Below, one piece after another: positions 34,591 through 45,654 of a stretch of DNA of 64,000 nucleotides (within the stretch, counting starts at the first letter, position 1; every line of letters begins with the position of its first letter). The stretch lies in assembly GCA_029532415.1 (NCBI GenBank), contig JAQOTA010000067.1, positions 372,001 to 436,000 on the forward strand, written 5' to 3'. Made by a program: the position numbers and the translations under genes. Origin of the DNA: Marasmius tenuissimus (taxonomy: Eukaryota; Basidiomycota; Agaricomycetes; Agaricales; Marasmiaceae). The notes under the pieces were generated by a model. It was not told the origin of the DNA and searched no databases. It was given only the letters and a program-made list of their open reading frames with translations.

Positions 34591-36793
34591 ATGAACTTGA
34601 CATCAATATTTAGGTGTTAAGTAGAGAGAGAGATTGAAACCCCATCGCTCGAAAGCAGCGACCAAGGTTTGGAACGTGAGAAGGGAGTTGGGCCCTTTTG
34701 ATCAATCATCAGACCCATTCTCTGATACAGTATCGTTGATGATCAATACATCAGCAATTGTTTTGATTCATCGTATCGACTACAACCAGTCAGAATACGT
34801 CGGATGGGAATGTTCCATTATACCGGCTCTGTCCGACGCGTTCTGAGAGTGAACGGCCGGATACCTGCTCTTCCCGTAGATAGGACCCACCCGCTCTCTC
34901 CCTCCCATCCATGAGGACCGGCATCAGTCAGGTTCTTGCGCAATCTCTGAATATACCGGAATCAGATCATATGAAGAACTGAAAGAAACCAAAGGACATA
35001 CGGAAATCCAGAAGTCGAGCCAACTCTTCTAGATCCAAGGAAAAGCAGTTAAGTCGACTGACCGTACTCAGTGAACGGAAGGTCACACCTTGGGTTGAAG
35101 AGTACTCGGTTTTACTCGAAATTCTGCAAAAATGTATGAGAAACTTGGCGAAATGTCACGAGCGCCAGAACCAACTCACCCATGGCGACCAGAGTCCGAC
35201 TCGACTTCCCTTATCAAGCGTTAAAGCGGTGACCAGCCGGCTTCCAAGTCCTGTGAGGGTTGTTTTCGTAGTATTCTTTCATATTTTGTTAAAGGACACC
35301 ATCATAATAACACGCCTTATGCAGCATGAATTTGTCAGTATCAAACGAGACATTGGACGACAAAATGCAACCGCTCAACTAATTTATCCAGCTAACGCGG
35401 CTTGCCTAAGACCCACATCTCTTGGTTCATACGATTCATCCACGCCGTCATATCTGTTCAGCTGTTGTCGCCAAGTTGAAGAAAGTTAGAGATCGTGATG
35501 GTACGAAAGAGACGAACGAGAGGGGTTGGGACAGTCACAAAGCGGGGGACCGACCGTGACTTGGGCAAAGGGTTCGTAATGTGGCTGTACACTTTCATTG
35601 TGCACGGGCCATACCGTATCATGATTGGCGATGGCCGACAGGCGGCGGGTACAAACCGTCTGCTTGTGTTGATTCCTGAATCCTGATGGCAATAAACTAT
35701 AAAGACAGATATTTTTGCTGAGCTGTTATTATCCAGAAGTCATCGGCGCGGCTACACGTCGCTCGGCCTCCGGCCAGCTCCTTCCAGCCGCCTCCGGATT
35801 TCGACTACCAGGCCGAGACTGGACCGGGTGGCTATGTTGTGTCGACGAGAAGGTTATGTAATCGGTTTCGGACATCCGAGCGTTTTAAGAAACAAACCAC
35901 AAGACAGTTTGTTAATGACGCTGGGCGGAGACAAAGATGAGGAAAGTGGAAGGGGATAGGCGAAGCCCAGAACCTTAGGACCTCAGCAAATATCCCTCAG
36001 GACACGAGTCAGCACCAACCTATGTTAGACACCAGATACAGCGTCGACGCACTTCTCGTTGGGCTTTAACCCCAACCCCGGTAGCGTCGACATCGGTCCA
36101 CAATATCTTTATCTCTACCTCGATTGATTGATTCCATGTACTTGTCTCCTTCAGTCGTTTCCCGAAATACGAAGCTTCCCCGAAACAGGGCCTGCGACAA
36201 ACAATCTCAAACTAGCCCATGGAACCTTCACTGAAGCTCATCTGCTGATCCCCAAACTGTTGGGGGTACCTACCACTTGGGAGTATACTGTATCAGTAAA
36301 CTTGCATATCTCAGTGTGTTTTTGTCCCTATATCCGATCCCAGCTAACCGGATTTTGGCGTAGTTTAGGTTGGTCCCGCGGAATCAGAATTCGTAGGGTA
36401 TCCCGGACCGTCATCATCTACACATTGCTCGTCCATTTGTTAAACTATTTTGTTATCGATTCATCGACATTGCTTTCCCTTTCTCAATAACCAGGTACGT
36501 CAGGCCTCCGTAAGCTTTTCATGAATCATGATGCCTCCTGCTGACAAGGTACAACTTGAAGGCGACGGCACAGAAGCGCATATGGCCTTGTCCAATCCAA
36601 TTCTATATCTATATCGCACCAGCTCATTGTATATAGTACTCTAAAATAACACATTCAGATTATACCACTGGTGAGGTATGTAAAACCTCGTCCTCAAATT
36701 TCCCCAATTTGTACTGATAGCCTTGTCAGCACAAACATCAAACCTGTTACTGATCTTTCGTTCAAACCGTACACTCCGTGCAGGGCGATCATC
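34591..36793. other. no firm gene; one helical exon candidate
   Basis: On the plus strand 34,990-35,200 a frame reads basic then amphipathic (EYSVLLEILQKCMRNLAKC). Its 35,124-35,165 part is an inverted relative of the hAT exon at 34,518-34,559. Elsewhere only short frames without domains (35,495-35,686; 36,128-36,490). Confidence 0.35.
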
Positions 36794-37812
36794 ATGTTGT
36801 CAACCGTAGGCATCGCTGATGATCTATATGGTCCACAAAACCGAAGCCGCTACCGCGAAAGGAGGAGAGGTGGGTTCCACGCTCATCATCGACACGGGTT
36901 GCTCCACAGTTTGACACTGACGCCAAGTCCACCCAGACAAGGGATCTATGATGTGTAGGACGACTCGAGATGAAAAACATGATTTTACCGTTCATGTAGT
37001 TCCCGACGCCTATCGCTCGAAACGTATTCGTATCGTTTCCCCAACGTTTATCCGAAACGTGCTGAACAGGTTGAGAAGGCAACGGCAGCAAAGAAGGAAA
37101 GAGAGAAGAGAATCAGCAATGATGGAGAGGAGGGAGCAAACTTTCCAGCACCTCGTCCGTGACGCTCTGAAAGCATTTGCAACAAGTGGTGGTGGTGAAG
37201 GTGAGCTTAATTGACCGGTTTCGAGATCTGGCTCTATCCTAACTTGGTCGTGAATCGTCGAAAGCTTCGAGCCAGGGATTAGCCACAGAAGGGCATTGCA
37301 AGCAACAACGGCTCAAATACCTCGGTCAGTGGCAACGTGCCAGAGCTTTTGAGACATGGGACTTCGATCACGCTCTCAGGATTTATGAGAAGTTTGGACT
37401 TGCGTTTGACCGTACCCGATTCTCAGACGATATGCCACTTGTCTGGGAGGCCATCCCATGGCCTGTCGTCAACCCGTTACCGGTTCCAGTAGAACTTGTC
37501 AGCTGGAATGCTATAGAAGTCTTTTTTGCCAAGGCCCAGCAGACATTAGACCCACAGAGATTCAGGGCGATAGTTAAAGAAAGCATACATCGTTTCCATC
37601 TTGATAGATGGAGAGCAAAGGGATTGCTGAAGACGGTGGTAGACAACAACGAAAGAACGTGGCTCGAAGTTGGTATGTTCTCGTCAATAGAACCCGAAGA
37701 CTGATGTTCACTGATCGACGATTTCATTGACCTTCGATACTCAGCGGCGACAAGAGTGTGTCAGGTGGTGACAGCCATACGGGCTCGAATTGATCGGCAG
37801 TCTAAATGTTAG
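36794..37812 (+). CDS. 250-aa protein with IPWPV and FHLDRW motifs, family of unknown function
   Basis: Four exons, 36,794-36,869, 37,000-37,200, 37,265-37,672 and 37,745-37,812, join in frame to 753 nt, ATG to TAG, with GTGGGT, GTGAGC and GTATGT donors. The N-terminal third is extremely basic (RLRRQRQQRRKERRE). The centre has YEKFGLAFDRTRFSDD. The C-terminal half has WEAIPWPVVNPLP and then SIHRFHLDRWRAKGL followed by a helix (AATRVCQVVTAIRARID). The FHxDRW motif in a helical context recalls the HPD loop of a shrunken J-domain, and similar fungal proteins are, from memory, common in agaricomycetes. Calling it a DnaJ relative would be speculative. Reading frame intact. Confidence 0.65.
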
Positions 37813-38958
37813 GTCGTTGCTCACACGGGTCGAAGCGTGAAATTCTGAGAAACGTCTACCCGCATCTATCACCTATAATGTCCTACAGTAGATAACTAGT
37901 GTTTGAAACCCAATTGCAATAATACTATAGAGCCGATCTAAGATGAGGTTGGCGGATTGGTCCATTTTGGACCCATTAGCCCAGGGCGGCCCGGGTACCC
38001 GGGCTCGCCACAACAATGAATGACCATGGTTGTGGCCGGGAATTCTGCTTGTCTAGGCGCGTTAATTTTTACCCTGGAAGGTTCTGGCCAACCACCCGCC
38101 ACAGCTTTTTGGCATGTCATGTCGTGGTCATAGTTTAGGGCTTATGAGTTTGGAACTCTGAAACGGCTGGGGCGAAGATGAATTCAGGCAATTGTGTATA
38201 TGTCAATTCTCGGTCTCCTCAGGTAGAGAGCATCTTGAACACTGGGATCTAAAAGATCGCTCGACAACCGCCGCCTCGGAAGGAGGAAGGCTCAAGTCTA
38301 GTTACGAGAGACTAAATGTATTGAACTTGACATAGGCTATAAACTAGATGTGGGTGGGAGAAGATTGAAATGCTGTGAGCACTGGGTGAGAGTAGTATCG
38401 CGCGCCGTCCTGATGATCTTGGGAAGACAATCGCTCCCTGTATGTAGTCTGGTCCATATCTCTACCCCCTCCTCTGAGGATCCGGGCGCTCAATGGGCGT
38501 TTAACACCCTGCTCCACGCTATATATCATTCGTGCAGAGCGATGGACAATATCACTCTCTTTATCTACTCTCTCTACTCACACCACAATAGTAAACTAGG
38601 TAATATTATATAGGCAGATTTTGACATCTCCCGAGACCTATTCAACTTGAAGTCCCCCTAAATTCGAGAGCTTGATTATCACAGGTATCTAATCTACTCA
38701 GGTATGGCAAGTATCGGCGCGCCCATCTAGCGCCCAAATTTCAAAGTCCGCGCCAGTTCTCAGAGAGGGTATATACGTCCTAGACTAGGGTGAGAGGAGG
38801 GCAACCTCGCTCCAGGTCACGAGCTAGACTAAATACAAGCCATGAAAGAAACTAGAAGAAAGGGAACCACATGTGATATAAGTGACGGGAGTGAAGTGTA
38901 CGGCTTGTGTCGTCGTCGTCTGTCATTGTTTCATCAACCAATAACACAATGCTCGAAC
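37813..38958. other. left flank of the retrotransposon, no gene
   Basis: No coherent open frame. Contains a GC-rich palindrome at 37,989-38,004 and ends at the retrotransposon target duplication. Confidence 0.5.
37989..38004. repeat. 16-bp perfect GC-rich palindrome
   Basis: GCCCGGGTACCCGGGC, a perfect self-complementary 16-mer, followed about 10 bp later by a 7-bp inverted repeat (ccacaac ... gttgtgg). Confidence 0.85.
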
Positions 38959-38963
38959 CTGCT
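38959..38963. repeat. target site duplication (left), CTGCT
   Basis: CTGCT directly precedes the left LTR, and the same five bases directly follow the right LTR (51,228-51,232). Five base pairs is the usual size for Ty3/Gypsy integrases. Confidence 0.9.
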
Positions 38964-39693
38964 TGACACGATCCGTTTACCTTTCGATAACTGACGTTTC
39001 ACAGAGGACTGACCTGGCAAAATGGTTTCTCTAACTTAGAACACTCGGGGTTTGTTCTAGTTACTTGGTAAGTTCTCAATTGAGTCTTTCAGTCCACGTA
39101 GACGCTTATTGTACCACTATGGTCACTGTAAGTCGCACTTCGTTAGTTCTTAGGTCTCGCACAAGTCTTAGCAAGCAGCAATCGGTTAGATTCAGCAGAA
39201 TCTCTACTAAAGCAGTCAGGGTTCGGGTTGGTTAAGTCGAATAAAGAGGTCGAGTTGTACGAGACCTCTCCTACACTATTTATACGGTATCTACTACTAC
39301 TGTACTGCGTAAATACGTGAAATACATCGTACGATAATGAGATGCGCAGTAATTGCGCAGTCATTTTGACAAGCGCTGGGTCTGGGCGCTGGCGGGCGCT
39401 GATATCTGAATTGTGTGGCATAGCATTCCCTTTGGGCGGTTATTTCGTTGAGCAGTGCTTGCGCAGTCCGGAAATATTGATGGGCGTCCGGTTGTTGTGG
39501 ATTTCCAGAAAGAGATATCCGGGTTCGTGATATCTTGCCCTGCAGATTAGATAGTCGGTAAGTCAGGGTTATGGGTCTGATGAGAATTTGAATTGGGGTG
39601 GTTTGACGTGGGAATAGTCTCACACGCAGCTTAAGCCACGCGTGGCTGAGACTGTGGTACGTCCCTTGTTCGATAAAAATACCGATCGTGACA
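38964..39693 (-). repeat. 3' LTR (730 bp)
   Basis: Begins TGACACGATC and ends GATCGTGACA on the plus strand, that is, near-perfect terminal inverted repeats with TG...CA ends. About 99% identical to the right LTR. The differences include one missing C in the right copy and a three-base cluster near position 540 of the LTR. Confidence 0.95.
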
Positions 39694-39709
39694 TCTCCCC
39701 CTTCTCAAG
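39694..39709 (-). promoter_or_regulatory. polypurine tract
   Basis: Immediately inside the 3' LTR the minus strand reads CTTGAGAAGGGGGAGA, an uninterrupted purine run abutting the LTR start. This is the plus-strand primer site. A near copy lies at the gag-pol junction. Confidence 0.85.
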
Positions 39710-39954
39710 GTCTTAGCTCCTCCTCAGGGTTGATTGGCGAGGTCTTGGAGCTATTTACCCTTTGGGTACTCTATTCCGACTCGGAAATGAAGCCTGCGGT
39801 CGACATTCGAAGTTCACTGTTTGTGGAGCCCTGTTTCAACAGTCCAAAGTAAGTGGTCCGTCGAGTCTGTTAATTTAGTTGCCACTGCTGAAGATTCTGC
39901 ATTGTTGAGATTGCTGACGTGCTTGTGGGTCTAGGGTTTCCACTTGTCCAAGAG

Positions 39955-39961
39955 TATAAAA
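39955..39961 (+). promoter_or_regulatory. TATA box of the antisense gene
   Basis: TATAAAA, 67 bp upstream of the ATG at 40,028, spaced as expected for a start of transcription near 39,985. It is oriented opposite to gag-pol and lies inside the element, outside the LTR. Confidence 0.65.
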
Positions 39962-40027
39962 GCCTCATGGAATTTCCTCAGTTTAACCAGAAAATCTGAA
40001 GCTTCTATCGTCTAAACAGCACCCAAC

Positions 40028-41570
40028 ATGCAATCTAACAACGCCATCACCACCCATGACCTTGAGGTCCGTTCTCAACAGACCGACGGTCGTCCCAGCG
40101 ATGTCTTACTTGCGTCGATGTATTCCATCCCTCCTGCGTGAGTTCCTCACACTTTCTTCTTGAGTTGCCGTTGCTGACCTTATTTTCTACAGCGCGTTGG
40201 CGGACATCAGGCGGGTCCTAGAGGGCCAATTTGGCTCAGGGTTCTCTGTTGAGAACTTCTTCAAGTCGTTTGAGCTAACGCTCGACGGCCTGAACCGTGC
40301 TCACCTTGCCAAATCAGCGTAGGTATTTTTTCTTGTCTTCGGATGCCCGTACTGATTTAATACTGTAGTCGTGTCCGCGAGCTGGAATCGCAAGTTGTTG
40401 AGAAGCATATCAAAAACGTCGAACTTCGTGCTGCGTTCGACGAATTGAAGATTGCCTTCGATTCGAAGGAGTCCCAAAACTCGGCACTGGCAGTCGAGGT
40501 AAAAGAATTGTCCGAGTGAGTCATTAAAATCACCCTCTATTCGATTCTTATTCACCTCTATTTCCCCATAGTCTTAAGACTCGCAACTTGTTCCAGTTGA
40601 GTGTGCTTGAAAAGTAGGTTTCTATCTTCATAGATTCCCGATGCTTGTTGACTGTTTTCCCCTTAGACTTTTAGAGGAGTATAAGGAGACCATCGGGTCC
40701 CTACAAAAACATGTTGAAGACCTTCAGCAACGAAATGATCAGGCTGGTGATAATTTACAGCTGATCAACAAGTTGAAAGGTGCGTACCTGTTTCGAATTT
40801 TCTACGGAATTGTTAGCTGATCCATTCATTTCGTAGCTGAACAGGAAGATTTGGTTGATCGGCTTACTCGGAAGATTGTCTTCTTGGCTCGTGAAGCCAT
40901 GAAGGGTCGTAGGATGAGTTTCATCCGAGTACTCCCTGACCTTCAGCGGATTCTCCGAGAGCTTCGTTGGGAGGTCAATGCCATTAATGGTCTGTTGAAC
41001 TCAGAGGCCTTTGATGCAGCTTCTATTACGGCGACTGTTGGGAGCTCCACTTTTTCGGTCAACCATTCTCAGGCCGCCAACCTCATCAGTGCGGGTACCC
41101 GGGCTGAACGTTTGACCGACACCATTGCTCAGTTCCTTGAGGAATATGAATTCCTCTCTCGCCGTGTCATGGGGAACGTTAGTGATGAAGCTACTACGAC
41201 CCAAGACATTGGTCGTGCTTCCAGAGGTCGAATTCCCGGGATTGAAGCCATAATGAAAAGGACCCGGTGAGTAGTTCTGAACGTTTATTCAGTAATGTCG
41301 TACTCACTATTCCCTAGATCCCTTATTCCTGGCCTTATGAACGGTCGTGGTTCTGGTAGTAGCAGTCCTACTACTTCAGACTCAGCAATGTCGGATGAGT
41401 CAAACGACTCAGGTCGGGTTTCACTTCCCAGCAGCGCCAGTGGCTCTAGCACCTCGGGTGCCGGTGCCTATCGCTATTCAGCACTGAACCGTGCCCGAGC
41501 AGCTACATCGAAACTCACCAACACTGTTTCGCCAGCATCTCGTTCCGTTAATTGGCGTACTCGTGCCTAA
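40028..41570 (+). CDS. antisense seven-exon gene inside the retrotransposon, 406-aa coiled-coil protein
   Basis: Exons 40,028-40,137, 40,193-40,318, 40,369-40,515, 40,572-40,613, 40,667-40,779, 40,837-41,266 and 41,318-41,570 sum to 1,221 nt, ATG to TAA. The six introns are 50-57 bp, all GT-AG with GTGAGT, GTAGGT or GTGCGT donors. Five are phase 2 and one phase 1. Unspliced, every exon would run into stops. The product has an N-terminal globular part (LADIRRVLEGQFGSGFSVENF), a coiled coil at about residues 80-200 (VRELESQVVEKHIKNVEL; LLEEYKETIGSLQKHVEDL), a second helical block (LPDLQRILRELRWEVNAING) and a Ser/Thr/Arg-rich tail. It has its own TATA box, converges on the pol stop with a 177-bp gap, and has no match I recognise. 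Function unknown; candidates are an element-encoded regulator or structural protein, or a captured host gene. Confidence 0.85.
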
Positions 41571-41747
41571 GGTGAGGTTTCTCTTCTCTGTTCATGGATG
41601 TTATTGCTAACGGAATTGATGGGGGTGTCTACAGCTGTGCACGACTCGTCAAATCGTCCCTAAACTGTAGAATATATTTATTTAGACCAAAAGACCGGGA
41701 CTTTGAACAACCAATAGACCGTAATTACCTCAAATAAATCCACTTAT

Positions 41748-44700
41748 TTATTTTCTCAAACGTTTGGACCGTCTAAGTGATGGATTTTCTTTGTTGGAAC
41801 TGGTATCCACGGGCGATTTGGGTTGGTTTGTATTTCGTTCCTGCTCCATAGTCTGAAGAGTGTCTTCAGTGACGCCGGGACGCTTGGGGTGCCGTTTTTG
41901 ATACTCTCGGATCGACTCAACTGCTCCTTCAAGGTTCTCAATCGGTTCCCAAGTGTCTTCGTCGGGTCCATAGCCTTTCCAACTAACGTGGTAACGAAGT
42001 TGTCGCCCACGCCCTCTGGAGTCAAGTATGGCATCGACTTCCCACTCTAGTTCTTCCTCAACTTCAATTGGCGGTGGTGGAGGTTGTTTTCGCCGAAGAA
42101 ACTTATCTGGATGATCCTTAGATAAGAGACTCGCATGAAAAACATTATGAATACCTTGAAGCATAGCTGGAAGCTTGAGTTCGTAGGCATGAGTCGATAC
42201 CCTCTTTGTGATGGTGAAGGGTCCAACCCGTTTGTGATCCAGTTTTTTGGATGGTCGACGAGTCTTGATGTTCTTGGTATTTAACCAGACCTTGGTTCCG
42301 ACAGTCCAATTATCCGGAATATCTTCTCGTCGAGTGTTAGCGTACGTCTCGTACCGTTTATTGGACTCAGCAATTTGTTCTTGAAGATACTGATGCATAT
42401 CTTCAAGATCTTCGGCGACGAGGTGAGCAGCATGATTTGGGACATCCTTCAACGAAATGGTAAGCCGGGGGTGATAGCCTTTGTTGGCGAAAAAAGGCGT
42501 AGTGTTGATCGCAGTATGGTCGGTGTTATTATAGGTGAATTCGGCCAGGGGAAGGAATTGTTCCCAATCGTCTTGGTCATAGCTAACAAATAGACGTAAG
42601 TATTGTTCTAACGTCTGATTTGTATGCTCCGTCTGACCGTCCGTTTCCGGGTGATAAGCGGTAGACAAATTTGACTTGATATCGAGGATCTTGCATAGGG
42701 ACTGCCAGAAGCTAGAGACGAAAGTCGATCCTCTGTCAGAGATAATATCCGCAGGCAGGCCTTGTTTCGAAAAGACAAACTTAACGAATTGTTGCGCCAG
42801 TATTTCTGCAGTGTCCGTGGTACGAGTTGCAACGAATATAGCTTGCTTCGTCAACCTACACACCACGACCATTATCGCATCATAGCCTTCCGAGGGTGGG
42901 AGTTGGGTGATATGGTCCACTGAAATTGAAAGCCAAGGTCGTTTAGCAATTGGCAGTGGTTTCAATAAACCATACGGCTTACGTCGTATTGCTTTGGCCC
43001 TACTACAAGTTTGACAAGACAGTACATAGTCTTTGACGTCTCGTCGAATCTTGGGCCAATAAAAGTTCCGCATGATGAGCTTCAAGGTCGAGGCAATGCC
43101 GGGATGCCCTCGAAGCTTGTGATCATGATGTGCCTTCAGTACGTCCAATCGTAAGTCTTTGTGATTTGGGACATAAATTAGACCATACTGGAGTAGGAGA
43201 CCATTCTCCAACTTATACATGTCCCCTGGTCCTTTACTCATAGTTCCTTCGGCTTGCTTCCAATGTTCATCCCTTGGGGCCTCCTTGATACGCTTGAGAA
43301 GTGAATCGTCATTGAGAATCAATGTGGCAGCAAGGGTAGCAACTAACCGTTCTGGTTGGATTAATACCTTGTTGTTCATCTGGTTTGCAATTTTCTGGAA
43401 GGTTTTCTTTGGGTATACATCGGATCGTCGTGTTAGTGCGTCGGGTTTCAATCCTAACCTTCCGGGCCTATAGTTGATCACAAAGTCAAAGCCTGAAAGG
43501 AACTCTGACCATCGCGCTTGCCTGCGGCTTAGCTGTTTAGTAGTGGTGAAAAACTGCAAGTTATTATGGTCCGTAAACACCTGGACCGTAAAACGTGCAC
43601 CCTCAAGGTAAGCTCGCCATTGTTTGAACGACTCGACGATGGCTAAAAGCTCCTTGTCGTATATATCGTAATTCAATTCCGCAGGAGCCATTGTACGGGC
43701 GTAAAACGCAACAGGATGGAGTTCGTTCGATTTAGGATGGGGTTGGAAGAGTATGGATGCAATCGCGTAATCCGAGGAATCTGACTCTACAACTATCGGA
43801 AGGGAGGGATCGAAATGTCTAAGTATGGGGGCCTCTACGAATGCTCCCTTCAACAACTCGAATACACTCTGACATTCGTCTGTCCAATCCCAAACCTTCT
43901 TCTTGGATGTAAGCGTGGTGAGAGGTTTGACTATCCCTGAATAGTTATCAATGAAGCGCCGGTAAAAGTTAGCAAATCCGAGAAAAGACTGTACCTCTTT
44001 CACGTTGGTGGGTACCGGCCAGTCCTGAATCACCGTGACTTTCTTCGGGTCCATTTGTACTCCGTCAGGTGAGACAATAACACCCAAATATTCCACAGAG
44101 TCCGTATGAAACTCGCATTTCTCTGGTTTGAGATGCAAGTCATTGTTCTCGAGTCGTTGAAGAACTTCCGAGACGTGGCGAGTATGGTCTTCCAAGTTAT
44201 CCGAGAAGATGAGAATGTCGTCGAGATACACGATGACATTCATATCCACCATGTCGTGAAGTAGTTCATTCATGAACTGCTGGAATACTGAAGGGGCGTT
44301 AGTTAGTCCAAAGGGCATGACCAGATATTCAAACGCACCGTACCGTGTACGAAACGCTGTCTTCCACTCATGTCCCTCGGCGACTCTAATATTATGGTAT
44401 CCAGCCCGTAGGTCAAGTTTCGTGTAGATCTTTGCAGTCCTAAGCCTGTCAATAAGATTCCCGATGAGAGGAATCGGGTAATTGTTGCGCTTCGTGAGTC
44501 GATTCAATGCTCTATAATCGATACAGAGTCGCAACGTACCGTCTTTTTTCTTGGCGAAGAGAACCGGTGCTCCAATCGGAGAGTTTGAGGGCCGTATAAA
44601 ACCCTTGTCCAACAGGTCATCGATATGATTCTTGAGGGCTTGAAGTTCCGTTTCCGACATATTGTATACTCTGCCTATTGGTGGATACTCGTTATCTTTT

Positions 44701-45581
44701 GTGTCAATGGTGATGTCGTAGTATCGATGTGGTGGTAAAGCCTTCGCTTCGTGAGCTGAGAATACCTTGTCAAACTTGTGATAGGGCGAAGGGACGGCTT
44801 TTTCGAACCTGAGTCGTTCCTCCGTAGTCATCAAGGCAGTGGGGTCACTATGCGTAGTCAAGGCTTGTGAAGCTTGGGCTGAATCGACAGGTGAGTCAGA
44901 TGGGCACCGTATAGATAAAATAAACGGTTCCGCACCTTCGTTGATGAGTGACACGAAAGTCTGAGCTCCAACAAAGTTGATCCAGGGCGACTTCAGGGTC
45001 TTGACAGTTAATGGATTCTCTTGATTGAGAGGTCCGTTAGTTGTCGAACTAGGTTGCCCGATCAGTTTCTGATCTATCGAGACGTCAAGATTGCCAGCTT
45101 TCTTAGCCAGGGTCGCAGCAAGAACGGCCTTGCCATCGAAAGAGAAGGTCAAATCTGACCAATTGATGGGCGGATTGTGTTTTCGCAGCCAAGGAAGACC
45201 TAATACGACTCGGGCTGTTGGGTGAAGTCGAGTGATGAGAAGTTCTTCCTCGGGATGAATTGTACCATCTGCGAAGACTAAATTGGCGATCAGGGAGTGT
45301 GTGATGAGTCCACCTGACGTATCCTTACCATCAAACAAGGTCAGGGTGACTGGTCGTGTGAGTTTCTTGATGTGAGTAGGGTGTTTCCAGGCTTCAGATT
45401 CGTCAATGAACAATCTAGTTGCTCCACAGTCTATGAGTGCAGGGATGGGGGTTCGTTTTAGCGAGAATAAATGAGTGTGAATGAGGAATGATTTACCAGA
45501 GTGGGACGAGATAAAAACTTTATCTGTTGGGGTTATCGATTCATCAGAATCTGAAACGAGTGCTGCGCGGAGAGAGGCCAA
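41748..45581 (-). CDS. pol: Pol polyprotein: protease, reverse transcriptase, RNase H, integrase, chromodomain
   Basis: The frame is open from 45,719 (first stop upstream) down to the TAA at 41,748. The start given here is only the first near-cognate codon, because expression is by frameshift from gag. Residues counted from 45,581: aspartic protease active site IDCGATRLFI near 50; RT motif A KLDLRAGYHNI and catalytic YLDD at 452-455; RNase H acid VVESDSSDYA near 595; integrase HHCC finger near 815-850 (HDHKLRGHPG, CQTC) and DDE core near 888-985 (SVDH, ISDRG, HPETDGQTE); chromodomain 1,184-1,235 (YHVSWKGYGPDEDTWEP), which in chromoviruses directs integration to modified histones. No internal stop. 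The protease has Cys in place of the common Ser/Thr after the catalytic Asp. Confidence 0.95.
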   Translation of the reverse strand: MASLRAALVSDSDESITPTDKVFISSHSGKSFLIHTHLFSLKRTPIPALIDCGATRLFIDESEAWKHPTHIKKLTRPVTLTLFDGKDTSGGLITHSLIANLVFADGTIHPEEELLITRLHPTARVVLGLPWLRKHNPPINWSDLTFSFDGKAVLAATLAKKAGNLDVSIDQKLIGQPSSTTNGPLNQENPLTVKTLKSPWINFVGAQTFVSLINEGAEPFILSIRCPSDSPVDSAQASQALTTHSDPTALMTTEERLRFEKAVPSPYHKFDKVFSAHEAKALPPHRYYDITIDTKDNEYPPIGRVYNMSETELQALKNHIDDLLDKGFIRPSNSPIGAPVLFAKKKDGTLRLCIDYRALNRLTKRNNYPIPLIGNLIDRLRTAKIYTKLDLRAGYHNIRVAEGHEWKTAFRTRYGAFEYLVMPFGLTNAPSVFQQFMNELLHDMVDMNVIVYLDDILIFSDNLEDHTRHVSEVLQRLENNDLHLKPEKCEFHTDSVEYLGVIVSPDGVQMDPKKVTVIQDWPVPTNVKEVQSFLGFANFYRRFIDNYSGIVKPLTTLTSKKKVWDWTDECQSVFELLKGAFVEAPILRHFDPSLPIVVESDSSDYAIASILFQPHPKSNELHPVAFYARTMAPAELNYDIYDKELLAIVESFKQWRAYLEGARFTVQVFTDHNNLQFFTTTKQLSRRQARWSEFLSGFDFVINYRPGRLGLKPDALTRRSDVYPKKTFQKIANQMNNKVLIQPERLVATLAATLILNDDSLLKRIKEAPRDEHWKQAEGTMSKGPGDMYKLENGLLLQYGLIYVPNHKDLRLDVLKAHHDHKLRGHPGIASTLKLIMRNFYWPKIRRDVKDYVLSCQTCSRAKAIRRKPYGLLKPLPIAKRPWLSISVDHITQLPPSEGYDAIMVVVCRLTKQAIFVATRTTDTAEILAQQFVKFVFSKQGLPADIISDRGSTFVSSFWQSLCKILDIKSNLSTAYHPETDGQTEHTNQTLEQYLRLFVSYDQDDWEQFLPLAEFTYNNTDHTAINTTPFFANKGYHPRLTISLKDVPNHAAHLVAEDLEDMHQYLQEQIAESNKRYETYANTRREDIPDNWTVGTKVWLNTKNIKTRRPSKKLDHKRVGPFTITKRVSTHAYELKLPAMLQGIHNVFHASLLSKDHPDKFLRRKQPPPPPIEVEEELEWEVDAILDSRGRGRQLRYHVSWKGYGPDEDTWEPIENLEGAVESIREYQKRHPKRPGVTEDTLQTMEQERNTNQPKSPVDTSSNKENPSLRRSKRLRK

Positions 45582-45654
45582 GCTTGCCTTTCTCCTAGTG
45601 GTTCTGATGTCGAAATTGAACGATCCGGAATTTGAAGGGGGTATGTCGCGTGCA

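Noticed and set aside
39143..39623. Open frames inside both LTRs (also 50,678-51,346)
   Set aside because: They are LTR non-coding sequence open by chance. The frame differs between the copies because of a one-base indel.
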